64,000 nucleotides of DNA from Allopusillimonas ginsengisoli (GCF_004153455.1 NZ_SDQE01000004.1:1-64000), one strand, 5' to 3'; shown: positions 1 through 8,904, numbered from the stretch's first letter. Notes: a model not told the origin generated them from the letters alone. Made by a program: numbers and translations.

Positions 1-145
1 CGCGCAAGTCGATTTACCCCGCCAAATACGCCGGCCGCACCCAAAAATACCCTGTCTTTGCAGCAAGCCTTTGAAACATAATTGAAATGTTTTTTTGAGC
101 GAGAGAAAAAATATTTTGGCCGCCCTTGATAATCGGCGCGCCACA

Positions 146-180
146 GGGAGGTTTTAAGGTTTTTTACCCTTAAACCGCCC
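146..180. repeat. Imperfect hairpin near left edge
   Basis: An inverted repeat: GGG, a mismatch, then GGTTTTAAGG pairs with CCTTAAACC, a mismatch and CCC, with one bulged T and a T-rich loop. No run of T follows the stem on either strand, so an intrinsic terminator is only a weak possibility. Bases 1-145 are AT-rich, with no gene that I can support. Confidence 0.4.
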
Positions 181-256
181 CATGAAAATGAATTACCGCG
201 GCAAATCGCGGTGAGTTAACGAGGCAGATCGCGGTGTAGATATGCGACTGATCTCG

Positions 257-355
257 CATATAGCCATATAGTAATCCCGCCATATAGGTATATAGCTATG
301 CGACTTGTCCCTCTATATAGACATAAGACATGCGCCGCCCCTCTCCCGCATATAG
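257..355. repeat. Cluster of six [C/T]ATATAG heptamers
   Basis: Six copies of CATATAG or TATATAG start at 257, 265, 281, 289, 314 and 349, in otherwise GC-rich surroundings. They lie between the left edge and the 3' end of the GMC oxidoreductase gene. Spacing is irregular (8, 16, 8, 25 and 35 bases). No coding sequence fits here. The role is unknown; the AT-rich spacing resembles a protein-binding or curved-DNA patch, but that is inference. Confidence 0.5.
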
Positions 356-462
356 GGACGCCCCATCTCGCCATGCTGTCTCGCCCGCTGTTTTGGCGGC
401 GCTCGTGCAATGCTTGCCCGACAGCGATTCTTCAGGCGAATGTTCGCCCATCTCTTCAGTAG

Positions 463-2289
463 TCAGTTATTCAGCCGGCTTTCTTCCAGTATCCATCCGG
501 CAGCCTTTTCTGCGATCATCAGCGTCGGACTATTGGTATTGCCGCTTGTTATCGTAGGCATGATGCTCGCGTCTACAACCCTAAGCCCTTGCACCCCATA
601 AACACGCAAATGCGGATCCACGACGGCCATGGCATCATCGGGACGGCCCATTTTCGCCGTTCCAACCGGGTGAAAAATCGTGCTTGCGATGTCGCCAGCC
701 AGCCGGGCGAGCTCTTCGTCCGTCTGGAACTGGGTTCCCGGCTTGTGTTCGAATGGCTTGTACGAAGCCAAGGCGGGCTGGGAAACAATATTGCGTGTCA
801 CCCGCAGGGAGTCGGCCGCCACCTTGCGATCTTCCTCTGTACTTAAATAATTGGGCCGAATGGCGGGCGCATCTTCGTGTCGAGGACTCTGGATATGAAC
901 CGTGCCGCGGCTGGTGGGGTTGAGATTGCAGACACTGGCCGTGAAGGCATTGAAATGATGCAATGGGTCGCCGAACGCCTCCAGACTGAGTGGCTGTACG
1001 TGGTACTGGAGATTGGGGTAAGGGCGAGAGGGGTCGCTGCGCGTGAACGCCCCCAACTGGGAGGGCGCCATGCTCATGGGGCCGCTGCGCTTGAACGCAT
1101 ACTCCAGGCCGATCATGGCCTTGCCCCACAGGCTGGCCGCCAGCATATTCAGCGTCTTGACACCCTCCACTTTGTAGACCGTGCGTATTTGCAGATGGTC
1201 CTGCAAGTTGGCGCCCACGCCGGGTTTATCCAGCACAACGTCAATGCCGTGCTTTTGCAGCAGGGGAGCGGGTCCGATACCCGAGCACTGCAGCAACTGG
1301 GGCGTACCAATACTGCCCGCAGCGAGAATCACCTCTCGGCGCACGCGCACATGCTGCTTGCGGCCATTGCGAACAACATCGACGCCTTTGCAGGCCAGCT
1401 CGCCGTCCGGGCGGCGAACGAGATCAAGCTTTGTAACGTGGCTGTCTGACCAAAGCGAAAAATTGGATCTTCCCATGCAAATGGGCCGCAGAAATGCCTT
1501 GGCGGCATTCCAGCGCCAACCGTTCTTCTGATTGACCTCAAAATAGCCCACCCCTTCATTCATGCCGGTATTGAAGTCGTCGGTCGGCGGGATGCCGGCC
1601 TGTTCGGCTGCCTGGGCGAAGGCATCGAGAATGTCCCAATGCAAACGCTGCTTTTCGATGCGCCATTCGCCCCCACCGCCGTGAAAGCGCGAAAACGTGC
1701 TGTCACCCCCTGAGCCCAACCCGGCCGCATCCGGGCCTGAGGGATCCAGGAGGTGGTCCGCCCTCGAGGTGCCTGCCGGCGCAGCGATCTCTGTTGACGC
1801 GCCCACCGCCGACGACGCCCGCGCTGACCTCGCCTTCTCTGCGGCCGAGGTGGACGACATATTATCCATGCGGTAATGACTTTCGTGCTTCTTGAAGTCG
1901 GCCAGGCTGCTCTCCCAGGACCAGGCAGGCTCGCCCGTTTCTTTGGCCCAGCCGTCGTAGTCGCGGGCCTGGCCCCGCATATAGATCATGCCGTTGATGC
2001 TGGAACACCCGCCCAGCGTTTTGCCACGCGGATAGCGCAAGGAGCGGCCGTTCAGCCCAGGCTCGGGCATGGTGCTGTAGAGCCAGTCTGTGCGCGGATT
2101 GCCGATGCAATAAAGATAGCCGACCGGGATGTGTATCCAGTGATAGCTGTCGTTGCCGCCGGCCTCGATGAGCAGCACACGATAAGCGGACCTTGCGCTG
2201 AGGCGATTGGCCAACAGGCAGCCGGCCGTGCCGGCGCCGACAATGATGTAGTCAAACTCCAGATCCGACATTGTTGTGCTCGTCTTCAT
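463..2289 (-). CDS. GMC-family FAD oxidoreductase (choline dehydrogenase-like)
   Basis: Predicted flavoprotein alcohol dehydrogenase of about 608 residues. The FAD-binding dinucleotide fold opens the protein (DYIIVGAGTAGC), followed by the GMC signature region around GGCSSINGMIYMRG. The C-terminal half carries the catalytic His in FHPVGTAKMG and the Asn in GNTNSPTLM. The ATG at 2289 has GGAG seven bases upstream; a TTG at 2304 and an ATG at 2271 are alternatives. The natural alcohol substrate cannot be read from sequence. It is odd in carrying about 55 Ala/Ser/Gly-rich residues (about 145-200) exactly where relatives pass directly from an HYRMDN motif to GGEWR. The reading frame is intact through this insert. 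It lies downstream of and co-directional with the Lrp-type regulator gene, 165 bases away. Confidence 0.9.
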   Translation of the reverse strand: MKTSTTMSDLEFDYIIVGAGTAGCLLANRLSARSAYRVLLIEAGGNDSYHWIHIPVGYLYCIGNPRTDWLYSTMPEPGLNGRSLRYPRGKTLGGCSSINGMIYMRGQARDYDGWAKETGEPAWSWESSLADFKKHESHYRMDNMSSTSAAEKARSARASSAVGASTEIAAPAGTSRADHLLDPSGPDAAGLGSGGDSTFSRFHGGGGEWRIEKQRLHWDILDAFAQAAEQAGIPPTDDFNTGMNEGVGYFEVNQKNGWRWNAAKAFLRPICMGRSNFSLWSDSHVTKLDLVRRPDGELACKGVDVVRNGRKQHVRVRREVILAAGSIGTPQLLQCSGIGPAPLLQKHGIDVVLDKPGVGANLQDHLQIRTVYKVEGVKTLNMLAASLWGKAMIGLEYAFKRSGPMSMAPSQLGAFTRSDPSRPYPNLQYHVQPLSLEAFGDPLHHFNAFTASVCNLNPTSRGTVHIQSPRHEDAPAIRPNYLSTEEDRKVAADSLRVTRNIVSQPALASYKPFEHKPGTQFQTDEELARLAGDIASTIFHPVGTAKMGRPDDAMAVVDPHLRVYGVQGLRVVDASIMPTITSGNTNSPTLMIAEKAAGWILEESRLNN

Positions 2290-2453
2290 GATTTTCTCCA
2301 GCAACCTAGATTATCAGGTGCATCATCAAAAATCCATGTGAGGCGCATACCCAGCCCTTATCGCGTTTAGCGTGCGCACGCGGCAATCACAAGCGCCGGG
2401 GCGAATGCCACCATAGGCCTGGACGCATGCACGCCCGACGCCAACCCCGTGGC

Positions 2454-2930
2454 CTACACCGGTATCTCGGTAATTTCCTTGATCCGCTGCAAGGTAAAGC
2501 TTGAGCGCATATCCACCACGGCGGGATGCTGCATGAGCTTGTCCATGGCGAAGCTGGAGAATCTGGCGAGGTCTTCCACCTGCACTCGCAACAGATAATC
2601 CATGTCGCCAGACATGGCATAGCACTCGACAACCTCGGGCCAATGCTGCACATCCCGGGCGAAATCGGACATGGAAGCATGACTGGATCTCAAAACCTTG
2701 TTCAGGCGTATCGACACATAGGCCATCAACTTGAGCCCTACTTTCTCAGGATCGACCAGCGCAACGTAATTCCTGATATAGCCCGCTTCTTCCAGCCTGC
2801 GCACCCGGCGCAGACAAGGGCTGGGAGACAGCGACACCTTTTCTGCGAGATCTTGATTGCTGAGCCTGCCGTTGCGCTGCAATTCGGCAAGAATGCGCCT
2901 ATCTGTCCGGTCAAGTTCATTTTGAGACAT
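2454..2930 (-). CDS. Lrp/AsnC-family transcriptional regulator
   Basis: A 158-residue protein of normal Lrp length. An N-terminal winged helix-turn-helix (residues about 6-65, with LSNQDLAEKVSLSPSPCLRR as the recognition region) precedes a C-terminal RAM ligand-sensing and oligomerisation domain (CYAMSGDMDYLLRVQVEDL). It is divergent from the 4-hydroxyphenylpyruvate dioxygenase gene, so it may control that gene in response to an amino acid, as Lrp-type local regulators often do. That link is inference from position. The GMC oxidoreductase gene lies downstream in the same direction. A perfect inverted repeat 26 bases upstream of its start is a candidate operator. Confidence 0.92.
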   Translation of the reverse strand: MSQNELDRTDRRILAELQRNGRLSNQDLAEKVSLSPSPCLRRVRRLEEAGYIRNYVALVDPEKVGLKLMAYVSIRLNKVLRSSHASMSDFARDVQHWPEVVECYAMSGDMDYLLRVQVEDLARFSSFAMDKLMQHPAVVDMRSSFTLQRIKEITEIPV

Positions 2931-2955
2931 ATTCCACCCTGATTTGTTTATATAT

Positions 2956-2970
2956 AGCTATTTAATAGCT
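2956..2970. promoter_or_regulatory. Candidate operator in the lrp/hpd intergenic region
   Basis: AGCTATT-T-AATAGCT is a perfect 7-base inverted repeat around one central base, inside an AT-rich stretch between the divergent regulator and dioxygenase genes. Size and symmetry suit binding of an Lrp-family dimer. Binding is inferred. Confidence 0.45.
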
Positions 2971-3158
2971 CGAATATGCCTTTCTAGCGCCATTTTTGCA
3001 ATCTCTTGCCCCCTGATTTTTCTTAAAATTTACTGTTCAAGGCCGGGATGCAAGAAAATATCCATGCGCCGCACAACGCCCTGAGTAATCCAGGGCGCAT
3101 CTGTCTATCGATATTGACGTCAAGCACACTGACGCAGTACTTGTTACTGGAGCGAGCT

Positions 3159-4271
3159 ATGAACACTTCTTTCACTCCCTGGGATAATCCCATGGGCACA
3201 GCAGGTTTTGAATTCATCGAGTACACGGCGCCAGATCCCGTTGCGTTGGGCAAAGTTTTCGAAACGCTGGGCTTCAAGGCGATTGCCCGCCATCGCAACA
3301 AGGATGTGACGCTCTACCGTCAAGGCGGCATCAATTTTCTTATCAACGCCGAACCGGATTCCTTTGCACAGCGCTTTGCCCGCCTGCACGGCCCTTCTAT
3401 CTGTGCCATCGCTTTTCGCGTCGAAGATGCGGCTCAAGCCTACAAACGCGCATTGGAACTGGGCGCGTGGGGTTTTGACTCGGGCAGCGGCCCCATGGAA
3501 CTGAATATTCCGGCCATCAAAGGCATTGGCGACTCGCTCATTTATCTGGTGGATCGCTGGCGCGGCAAGAATGGTCATGGCGGCATCGGTAATATCAGCA
3601 TCTACGACGTAGACTTCGAACCCATAGACAAGACATCCGCCGAGGCTGATCTGGGCTATAAGGGCGCGGGACTTTCACTGGTGGATCACCTGACACATAA
3701 CGTGCACAAAGGTCGCATGGCTGAATGGGCCGAGTTCTACGAACGCCTCTTCAATTTCCGCGAAGCGCGTTATTTCGACATCGAGGGCAAGGTAACAGGG
3801 GTGAAGTCCAAGGCCATGACATCGCCTTGCGGCAATATACGCATCCCCATCAACGAAGAAGGCACTGAAGAAAAAGGCCAAATACAGGAATATCTGGATC
3901 TGTACCGTGGAGAAGGCATTCAGCATATTGCGCTGGCAACGGACAATATCTACGAAACCGTGGAACAGTTGAAGGCCGGCGGTCTGACTTTTCTGGATAC
4001 GCCGGAAACCTATTACGAGCTGCTCGACCGGCGCTTGCCCAATCACGGCGAGGATGTTGCGCGCCTGCAGAAGAATCGCATTTTGCTGGACGGCGCGCCC
4101 GACGGTGGATTGCTGCTGCAGATCTTTACCGAGAATCAGATCGGGCCGATATTCTTCGAGATCATCCAGCGTAAAGGCAATGATGGATTTGGCGAGGGTA
4201 ATTTCAAAGCACTGTTCGAATCCATTGAGCTGGACCAAATGCGGCGTGGTGTCGTGAAATCGGTCGACTGA
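3159..4271 (+). CDS. hpd: 4-hydroxyphenylpyruvate dioxygenase
   Basis: Converts 4-hydroxyphenylpyruvate to homogentisate in tyrosine catabolism, using non-haem Fe(II). From the ATG at 3159 the protein has 370 residues, the usual bacterial length. Two vicinal-oxygen-chelate halves are present. The iron facial triad is visible as His177 (VDHLTHNV), His256 (QHIAL) and Glu334 (FFEIIQRKG). I chose this start because GGAG lies six bases upstream and the family begins near here; an upstream in-frame start at 3048 would add an atypical 37-residue leader. No homogentisate dioxygenase or fumarylacetoacetase gene is nearby, so the rest of the pathway must be elsewhere. The divergent Lrp-type regulator is the likely local controller (inference). 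Confidence 0.97.
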   Translation: MNTSFTPWDNPMGTAGFEFIEYTAPDPVALGKVFETLGFKAIARHRNKDVTLYRQGGINFLINAEPDSFAQRFARLHGPSICAIAFRVEDAAQAYKRALELGAWGFDSGSGPMELNIPAIKGIGDSLIYLVDRWRGKNGHGGIGNISIYDVDFEPIDKTSAEADLGYKGAGLSLVDHLTHNVHKGRMAEWAEFYERLFNFREARYFDIEGKVTGVKSKAMTSPCGNIRIPINEEGTEEKGQIQEYLDLYRGEGIQHIALATDNIYETVEQLKAGGLTFLDTPETYYELLDRRLPNHGEDVARLQKNRILLDGAPDGGLLLQIFTENQIGPIFFEIIQRKGNDGFGEGNFKALFESIELDQMRRGVVKSVD

Positions 4272-4384
4272 CGTCTTTTTCGGCCCCGGCCGCACCGGGG
4301 CCTATAATCCCTCGTTCATCCAAATAACCAATATGGACAACAGGCGCTTCATTCAAGCGCAACATGCTTGCCAAGAGAGGGACT

Positions 4385-5353
4385 ATGCGAGGCAGTTATC
4401 CTGTGATTTTGTTGCAGCGCTGCTGGCGCATGTTCATGACCGTCGCCAAACTCATGGTGCCGGTCATGCTGGTGGTTCATCTGGCGGATCAGTTTGGCCT
4501 GGTCGCCCTTGCCGGCCAATGGATCGCGCCGGCGATGTCTTTGCTGAACCTACCACCCGAGGCAGGTATTATCTGGGCTACCACGGTGTTCACCGGCATC
4601 TTTGGGGGAATCGCCACCCTTGCCACCCTGGCGCCCTCTCTGGACATGACCTCCGCGCAGCTCAGCGCGCTCTGCGCAATGATGCTGTTTTCACATGCCA
4701 TCCCGGTAGAACAGGCCATTGTGCGGAAGGCGGGCGCCAGTTTCTGGGCCACCGCCGCCTTGAGGCTGGGAACGGCCGTTTTCTATGGCGGAATGGTGTC
4801 GTGGGCAAGCCAATGGACTGGCGTGCTGGACTCACGCATTTCTTTTGAATGGATGACCACGTCAGCGTTCGCCGCGGGCGCAGCGCCCAGCGGCATCGTG
4901 GCGTGGATGGCGTCCACCGCCTACTCGATGTTCCTGGTGTTCGTGATCATCACGATTTTGGCGGCCGCCCTGGATGCCCTGGAACGGTTGGGCGTGACGC
5001 GCCGCATCACGGCAGCCATGATGCCGCTGCTCAAGTTCTCGGGGCTGAATGCGCAGGTCGCCCCGGTAACAACTGTGGGAGTATTGCTGGGCCTGACCTA
5101 TGGCGGCGCGCTCATCATTGAAGAAGCCAAGAAACAGAATTTTTCCGCGCGCACGCGGTTTCTGGCCTTGTCCTGGCTGTCGTTGTCACACTCTCTGATC
5201 GAGGACACGCTGCTCGTTCTGGCGCTGGGGGCCAATATCTGGGTGGTACTGGTCGGCAGAGTGATCCTGACGTTGTTGATTGTGGCAGCCCTGGCCAATC
5301 TTACGAACAGTGGAGACTGGCGTGTCGCCGGCTCGGCAGCACGCCAATCCTGA
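4385..5353 (+). CDS. Nucleoside-recognition (Gate) domain membrane protein
   Basis: A hydrophobic protein of about 322 residues with several membrane helices and two Gate-like halves (near VFTGIFGGIATLATLAP and GVLLGLTYGGALIIEEAKK). Families with this domain include SpmA/SpmB-like and nucleoside-transporter-like proteins; the substrate here is unknown. The start at 4385 is preceded closely by GAGAGGG; an ATG at 4364 is an alternative. A GC-rich 8-base-pair hairpin at 4282-4302 separates it from hpd, so it is probably transcribed on its own or by read-through. It is convergent with msrA, ending five bases from that gene's stop. Confidence 0.75.
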   Translation: MRGSYPVILLQRCWRMFMTVAKLMVPVMLVVHLADQFGLVALAGQWIAPAMSLLNLPPEAGIIWATTVFTGIFGGIATLATLAPSLDMTSAQLSALCAMMLFSHAIPVEQAIVRKAGASFWATAALRLGTAVFYGGMVSWASQWTGVLDSRISFEWMTTSAFAAGAAPSGIVAWMASTAYSMFLVFVIITILAAALDALERLGVTRRITAAMMPLLKFSGLNAQVAPVTTVGVLLGLTYGGALIIEEAKKQNFSARTRFLALSWLSLSHSLIEDTLLVLALGANIWVVLVGRVILTLLIVAALANLTNSGDWRVAGSAARQS

Positions 5354-5358
5354 ACGCT

Positions 5359-5886
5359 TCAGGCGGCGAGCAGGCTGGCGTAGCGCTTGCGAAACTTGGC
5401 CAGCTTGGGTGAAATGACCGCCTGGCAATAACCTTGCGTAGGATTGCGCGCATAGAAGTTGTGATGGTATTGCTCGGCCGGCCAGAACAGCGCAGCGTCC
5501 AGCAGGCGTGTCGCAACGGGCTCTTCCAATTGTTGCGCAACCGCGTCGATCACCTTTTGCGCGGTTTCTTTCTGAGCTGCATTCTGGCAAAAAATGGCGG
5601 ATGCGTACTGCGGGCCAACGTCTGCACCCTGCCTGTCGACGGTGGTGGGATCATGCGTTGCAAAAAATACCTGCAACAGGGTTTCGAGGTCGATGATGTT
5701 CGGGTCGAATTCCACGCGCACGACTTCGATGTGCCCCGTCTGCTTGCCACATACCTGTTCGTAACTGGGGTTGTCGACATGGCCGCCGGCATAGCCGGGG
5801 GTAACCTGGAGCACGCCACGCAGCGGCAGGAAAACAGACTCGGTGCACCAGAAACAGCCGCCACCGAGCATCACAGTTTCAGACAT
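5359..5886 (-). CDS. msrA: Peptide methionine sulfoxide reductase MsrA
   Basis: Reduces methionine-S-sulfoxide in oxidised proteins. The 175-residue protein starts almost directly with the MsrA active site, GCFWC (Cys11 nucleophile, Cys14), followed by typical family blocks such as GYAGGHVDNPSYEQVC and EFDPNIIDLETLLQVFF. The start at 5886 has AAGGA about six bases upstream; longer in-frame starts run into the cytochrome gene and are unlikely. It follows a c-type cytochrome gene by 16 bases and is probably co-transcribed with it. That pairing hints at a redox or oxidative-stress role, but the cytochrome is not a known MsrA partner. Confidence 0.96.
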   Translation of the reverse strand: MSETVMLGGGCFWCTESVFLPLRGVLQVTPGYAGGHVDNPSYEQVCGKQTGHIEVVRVEFDPNIIDLETLLQVFFATHDPTTVDRQGADVGPQYASAIFCQNAAQKETAQKVIDAVAQQLEEPVATRLLDAALFWPAEQYHHNFYARNPTQGYCQAVISPKLAKFRKRYASLLAA

Positions 5887-5902
5887 GATCATTCCTTTAT
5901 AG

Positions 5903-6289
5903 TTAGCGCTCATTCCTGGGTGCAGGTTCCGCAATGGCCTGCGCCTGTGTTTCAGGCCTGGAAAGCGACAGTATCCAGTCTGCCAGAAATTGGGCATCTG
6001 ATTGGTTTACCTGCGTTTGGGCTGGCATGGGCACCGCTCCCCAACTGCCACGGCTGCCGCTGCGTATAACGGTGGCCAGATGTTCCTGCGCGCCGGCGAT
6101 GGGCGCGAAGCGCTCGGCAATGGCCGCGAACGGCGGGCCTACGCGTTTTTTGTCAACCTGATGACAGCCCAGACAATTGTTTGCCCTTGCCAGTTCAAGA
6201 CCGGTGGTTTGGGCGGCAAGGGCGATCGCTGACCCTTGACCCGCCAAGGCCGCCAGGCCAAGAAACATTACTGAAAACCTCAAAAACAT
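5903..6289 (-). CDS. Small class I c-type cytochrome (c551/c5-like)
   Basis: A 128-residue periplasmic electron carrier. A signal peptide (residues 1-26, ending in LAA) precedes the haem-binding CLGCH (residues 39-43). The axial Met is most likely Met88 in AVPMPAQ. The spacing and the final DWILSL helix are typical of monohaem c551/c5-like cytochromes. A Pro/Ala-rich tail follows. It lies directly upstream of msrA on the same strand. The physiological electron donor and acceptor cannot be inferred. Confidence 0.9.
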   Translation of the reverse strand: MFLRFSVMFLGLAALAGQGSAIALAAQTTGLELARANNCLGCHQVDKKRVGPPFAAIAERFAPIAGAQEHLATVIRSGSRGSWGAVPMPAQTQVNQSDAQFLADWILSLSRPETQAQAIAEPAPRNER

Positions 6290-6366
6290 GAACTAGACCT
6301 CGATACTTGCATACATGCGCATCAGGTATTATCGACGATATTCGGTCAACAGGACGACAACCCACC

Positions 6367-7164
6367 ATGCTTCAGTATCCCCAATTTGATCCTATTGCGT
6401 TACAGATAGGCCCTATCGCCGTGCATTGGTACGGGCTCATGTACCTGATCGGCTTTGCGCTGGTGTGGGTGCTGGGCCGCTGGCGGATCCGCAACGGCAA
6501 GACCACGCTCACGCTGAGGGACCTCGAAGACATCATTTTTTATTGCGTGCTGGGCGTGGTGATTGGCGGCAGGCTCGGCTACGTGCTGTTTTACAAGCCA
6601 GGGGATTATCTCGCCAATCCGATCGAAATCTTCTACGTATGGCAAGGGGGTATGTCATTCCATGGCGGCCTGATCGGCGTGATCATCGTGCTGCTGATCT
6701 TCGCCCGCAACCGGGGCAGAAAGCTGCTCGAGATCGGCGACTTCGTTGCTCCACTGATTCCGCTTGGCCTGGCCGCGGGCAGGCTGGGCAACTTCATCAA
6801 CGGAGAACTATGGGGCCGCCCCACGTCTTTGCCTTGGGGAATGGTGTTCCCTCAAACCAATGACAGCATTGCGCGCCATCCCTCGCAATTGTACGAAATG
6901 GGCCTGGAAGGTTTTGCGTTGTTTGCGCTGGTGTGGTGGTTCGCCCGCAAACCCAGGCCAGTCGGGCAGGTGAGTGCCGTGTTTCTGATGGGATATGGCC
7001 TCTTCAGATTTCTGGTCGAGTTCACCCGCGAGCCGGATTATTTTCTCGGCCTGCTCGCGGGCGGCCTCACCATGGGGCAACTGCTGTCGTTACCGATGAT
7101 TGTTGTCGGTGCCGTTATTTTTTATCTGAGCGCAAAAAAATCGAACCACGTACCGACACCGTAA
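6367..7164 (+). CDS. lgt: Prolipoprotein diacylglyceryl transferase
   Basis: Transfers a diacylglyceryl group from phosphatidylglycerol to the lipobox cysteine of prolipoproteins in the inner membrane. This is the first step in maturing the lipoproteins encoded in this window (Pal, the TpgA-like protein, the LytM factor). The 265-residue protein has seven or so membrane segments and the family signature [15 protein letters not shown], with HGGLIG before it. The start at 6367 gives the family N-terminus [20 protein letters not shown]. The gene end overlaps the convergent SIMPL-domain gene by 50 bases. Confidence 0.98.
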   Translation: MLQYPQFDPIALQIGPIAVHWYGLMYLIGFALVWVLGRWRIRNGKTTLTLRDLEDIIFYCVLGVVIGGRLGYVLFYKPGDYLANPIEIFYVWQGGMSFHGGLIGVIIVLLIFARNRGRKLLEIGDFVAPLIPLGLAAGRLGNFINGELWGRPTSLPWGMVFPQTNDSIARHPSQLYEMGLEGFALFALVWWFARKPRPVGQVSAVFLMGYGLFRFLVEFTREPDYFLGLLAGGLTMGQLLSLPMIVVGAVIFYLSAKKSNHVPTP

Positions 7165-7882
7165 CCATTTCGGTGCCGGATTCCAGTGGCACCTTGGCCT
7201 GGCTGCCTGCCATGGCCATGGCGCGCGGGGCTGCCGATTCGTATCGCGCCCCCGCGCCGCCCAGATCGATTTCCTTGATATCGTAGCCGGCGTAACCGAA
7301 GGCGTCGGTCAGCGCTTGCGCACGATCACGAAAAGCCTGCGCAGCCTGCTCCAGCAGCGCTGCTTCTTTCTGCGCACGTACCTTGGGCGACACCGAGAAT
7401 ACGAGATTGGCAATCGGCATGCGATCGCTCAATGACGACGCAATATCGGAGGCAGCAGCAAAATCGGTGGACTCCAGAATGATTTCGCCGCGGCCACGCC
7501 AGTTGGTGATCTGGCCATCCCGATCATTCATTGGCCAGACATGATAATTGCCTGAGCTGATTTTGATCTTGTCGTTGGCGCCGACCTTGTCCTTGGCTTG
7601 CTGCATGACCTCTTCCAGTGTTTTGCTCAATGCCTGCGCAACCGCGGACTGTGTCGCGTCGCTGACCTCAGTCGCCAGGGTGATGCGCACCGTATCCTGC
7701 GATATTTCCGCGACAGCTTCGGCCTGCAGCGACGCCTGCGGCCATTTCTGATGGCGCTCCACGCGCTGTTGACCAGACCCGCCCTCGTGAGCATATGCGG
7801 GCAGCGCAAGTGCCGCAGAGCAGGCGGCCAGGGCCACGGCTAACACCCAATTACTTTTCTGCCTGGAAAGATACATATTCAT
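7115..7882 (-). CDS. SIMPL (DUF541) domain periplasmic protein
   Basis: A 255-residue secreted protein. A signal peptide ends near residue 31 (ALPAYA), followed by the SIMPL domain with its usual pattern of [20 protein letters not shown] near the start and a [10 protein letters not shown] segment later. Proteins of this family are periplasmic or outer-membrane associated and linked to stress tolerance, but their biochemical role is not settled. It lies downstream of the 6S RNA gene, separated by a strong terminator, so it needs its own promoter in the narrow gap. Its last 50 bases overlap the lgt 3' end on the other strand. Confidence 0.85.
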   Translation of the reverse strand: MNMYLSRQKSNWVLAVALAACSAALALPAYAHEGGSGQQRVERHQKWPQASLQAEAVAEISQDTVRITLATEVSDATQSAVAQALSKTLEEVMQQAKDKVGANDKIKISSGNYHVWPMNDRDGQITNWRGRGEIILESTDFAAASDIASSLSDRMPIANLVFSVSPKVRAQKEAALLEQAAQAFRDRAQALTDAFGYAGYDIKEIDLGGAGARYESAAPRAMAMAGSQAKVPLESGTEMVTVSVRGSIFLRSDKK

Positions 7883-7894
7883 CCCTCGTAAAGG

Positions 7895-7923
7895 AAAAAG
7901 CTCGTCCGAAGACGAGCTTTTTT
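7895..7923. terminator. Bidirectional intrinsic terminator after 6S RNA
   Basis: GCTCGTC (7900-7906) pairs with GACGAGC (7911-7917) around a CGAA tetraloop. A run of five A precedes it and a run of T follows it, so it works on both strands. On the minus strand it ends the 6S RNA transcript just before the SIMPL gene start. Confidence 0.85.
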
Positions 7924-7925
7924 GG

Positions 7926-8112
7926 AAATGCCCCGCATGTGCCGTCTAGGCCGGCATCCTGGAACCTGAGGTTCAAGGTGGTCGCCTTCAGTCAAGCTTC
8001 GGGTTCTCCACCGAGGTGGAGATCTCTCCTACTTGTCAATCCAGCAACCTTATGCCAATAGCATTGGTTCAAGGAATGTATGGCCAGGTCACGAACACGG
8101 CAGGGACAAACG
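7926..8112 (-). ncRNA. ssrS: 6S RNA
   Basis: A regulatory RNA that mimics an open promoter and binds sigma70-RNA polymerase in stationary phase. On the minus strand the 3' half contains CACCTTGAACC, then AGGTTCCAGG, closely matching the corresponding part of E. coli 6S RNA. A closing stem forms between TGTCCC and TGCCGT near 8108-8097 and ACGGCA and GGGGCA near the 3' end. The length of about 187 nt is normal. The position just downstream of zapA is also the classical one. The ends are set by the closing stem and the terminator and may be off by several bases. Confidence 0.88.
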
Positions 8113-8183
8113 GTTGGGCGCCCACAAAAGCAAACACCCCAAAACGATGCAGCAAGCTGCTTATTGAATGGCGCCGAGTTAAA

Positions 8184-8495
8184 TCAGCGAGATTGTTGAA
8201 CAACCGGCTGGACTTGGTCAAGCATGTCGTTCATGGCATCAATTTTACGCTTGAAATCGCCAAGTGCAACTCCACCGAGCGGACCATCGGGTGCGCGCAT
8301 GGATAAAAGCTCGTTAGCGATCTGTATAGCGGCCATAACTGCTATACGCTCATTGCTGGTTACTTTGCCGGAACCCTTGACGCCCAGCATGCGCTGGTCG
8401 ACATGACGTACCGCAGCCAGCAGAGCGTCTTTTTCCGACGGAGGGCATGCCAGGGAGTAGTCACGGCCCAAAATGGAGACATCGATGCGTTCCAT
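8184..8495 (-). CDS. zapA: Cell division protein ZapA
   Basis: A 103-residue cytoplasmic protein that bundles FtsZ filaments at the division site. The N-terminal ZapA domain (MERIDVSILGRDYSLACPP) and the C-terminal coiled coil (NDMLDQVQPVVQ) are both present, and the length is usual. It begins four bases after the stop of a ZapB-like coiled-coil gene and lies just upstream of 6S RNA, as in many proteobacteria. Confidence 0.96.
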   Translation of the reverse strand: MERIDVSILGRDYSLACPPSEKDALLAAVRHVDQRMLGVKGSGKVTSNERIAVMAAIQIANELLSMRAPDGPLGGVALGDFKRKIDAMNDMLDQVQPVVQQSR

Positions 8496-8499
8496 GGCT

Positions 8500-8904
8500 T
8501 TACTCCTGCGCTGCGCCGGGCAGGCGCATCAAGATTGAGTCGATTTGTGTGCGCGCCTTGTCTGCCGCACCGCGAAGGCGAGACGAATCATTTTGACTGG
8601 CCTGCAGCTGCTGCCTGATGGTTTCGTAGTCGGCCTTGTAGCGGACGACATCCTGCTGCAGCTGAGACTGGGCGGCCAAGGCCTCGGCACGCAGCGCTTC
8701 GAGCTGCGTTTCGTGGTCGGCGCTGACTTCTGCGACAGAAGCGATTTCGGCTTCGCGAAGCTGTAATTGATCGCGCAAGACGTCGCGCTCTTGCTCAAGG
8801 CTTTTGAGGCGCGCCTGCATGGCAGCGCGTTCGCCCTGCAATTGCTGAGTGAACTGCACTAATTGCCCGATGCGGGCTGCGAGGGAGTCAAGATCTTGCA
8901 ACAT
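8500..8904 (-). CDS. ZapB-like coiled-coil protein
   Basis: A 134-residue protein that is almost wholly predicted coiled coil, with long Gln/Glu/Leu/Arg heptads from residue 1 to about 120 (for example LQGERAAMQARLKSLEQER). It is co-transcribed with zapA, with a gap of four bases. Small coiled-coil proteins in this place are annotated as ZapB-like or TIGR02449-type division factors. The pairing supports a role in Z-ring organisation, but sequence likeness to E. coli ZapB is limited to coiled-coil character. Confidence 0.7.
   Translation of the reverse strand: MLQDLDSLAARIGQLVQFTQQLQGERAAMQARLKSLEQERDVLRDQLQLREAEIASVAEVSADHETQLEALRAEALAAQSQLQQDVVRYKADYETIRQQLQASQNDSSRLRGAADKARTQIDSILMRLPGAAQE

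Noticed and set aside
216-557. Overlapping small frames at the left edge
   Set aside because: They cover the ATATAG cluster and the 3' end of the GMC gene, with no start signal or family likeness.
4282-4302. GC-rich hairpin after hpd as an intrinsic terminator
   Set aside because: The stem is strong but no T-run follows on either strand; kept as a note under the Gate-domain gene only.
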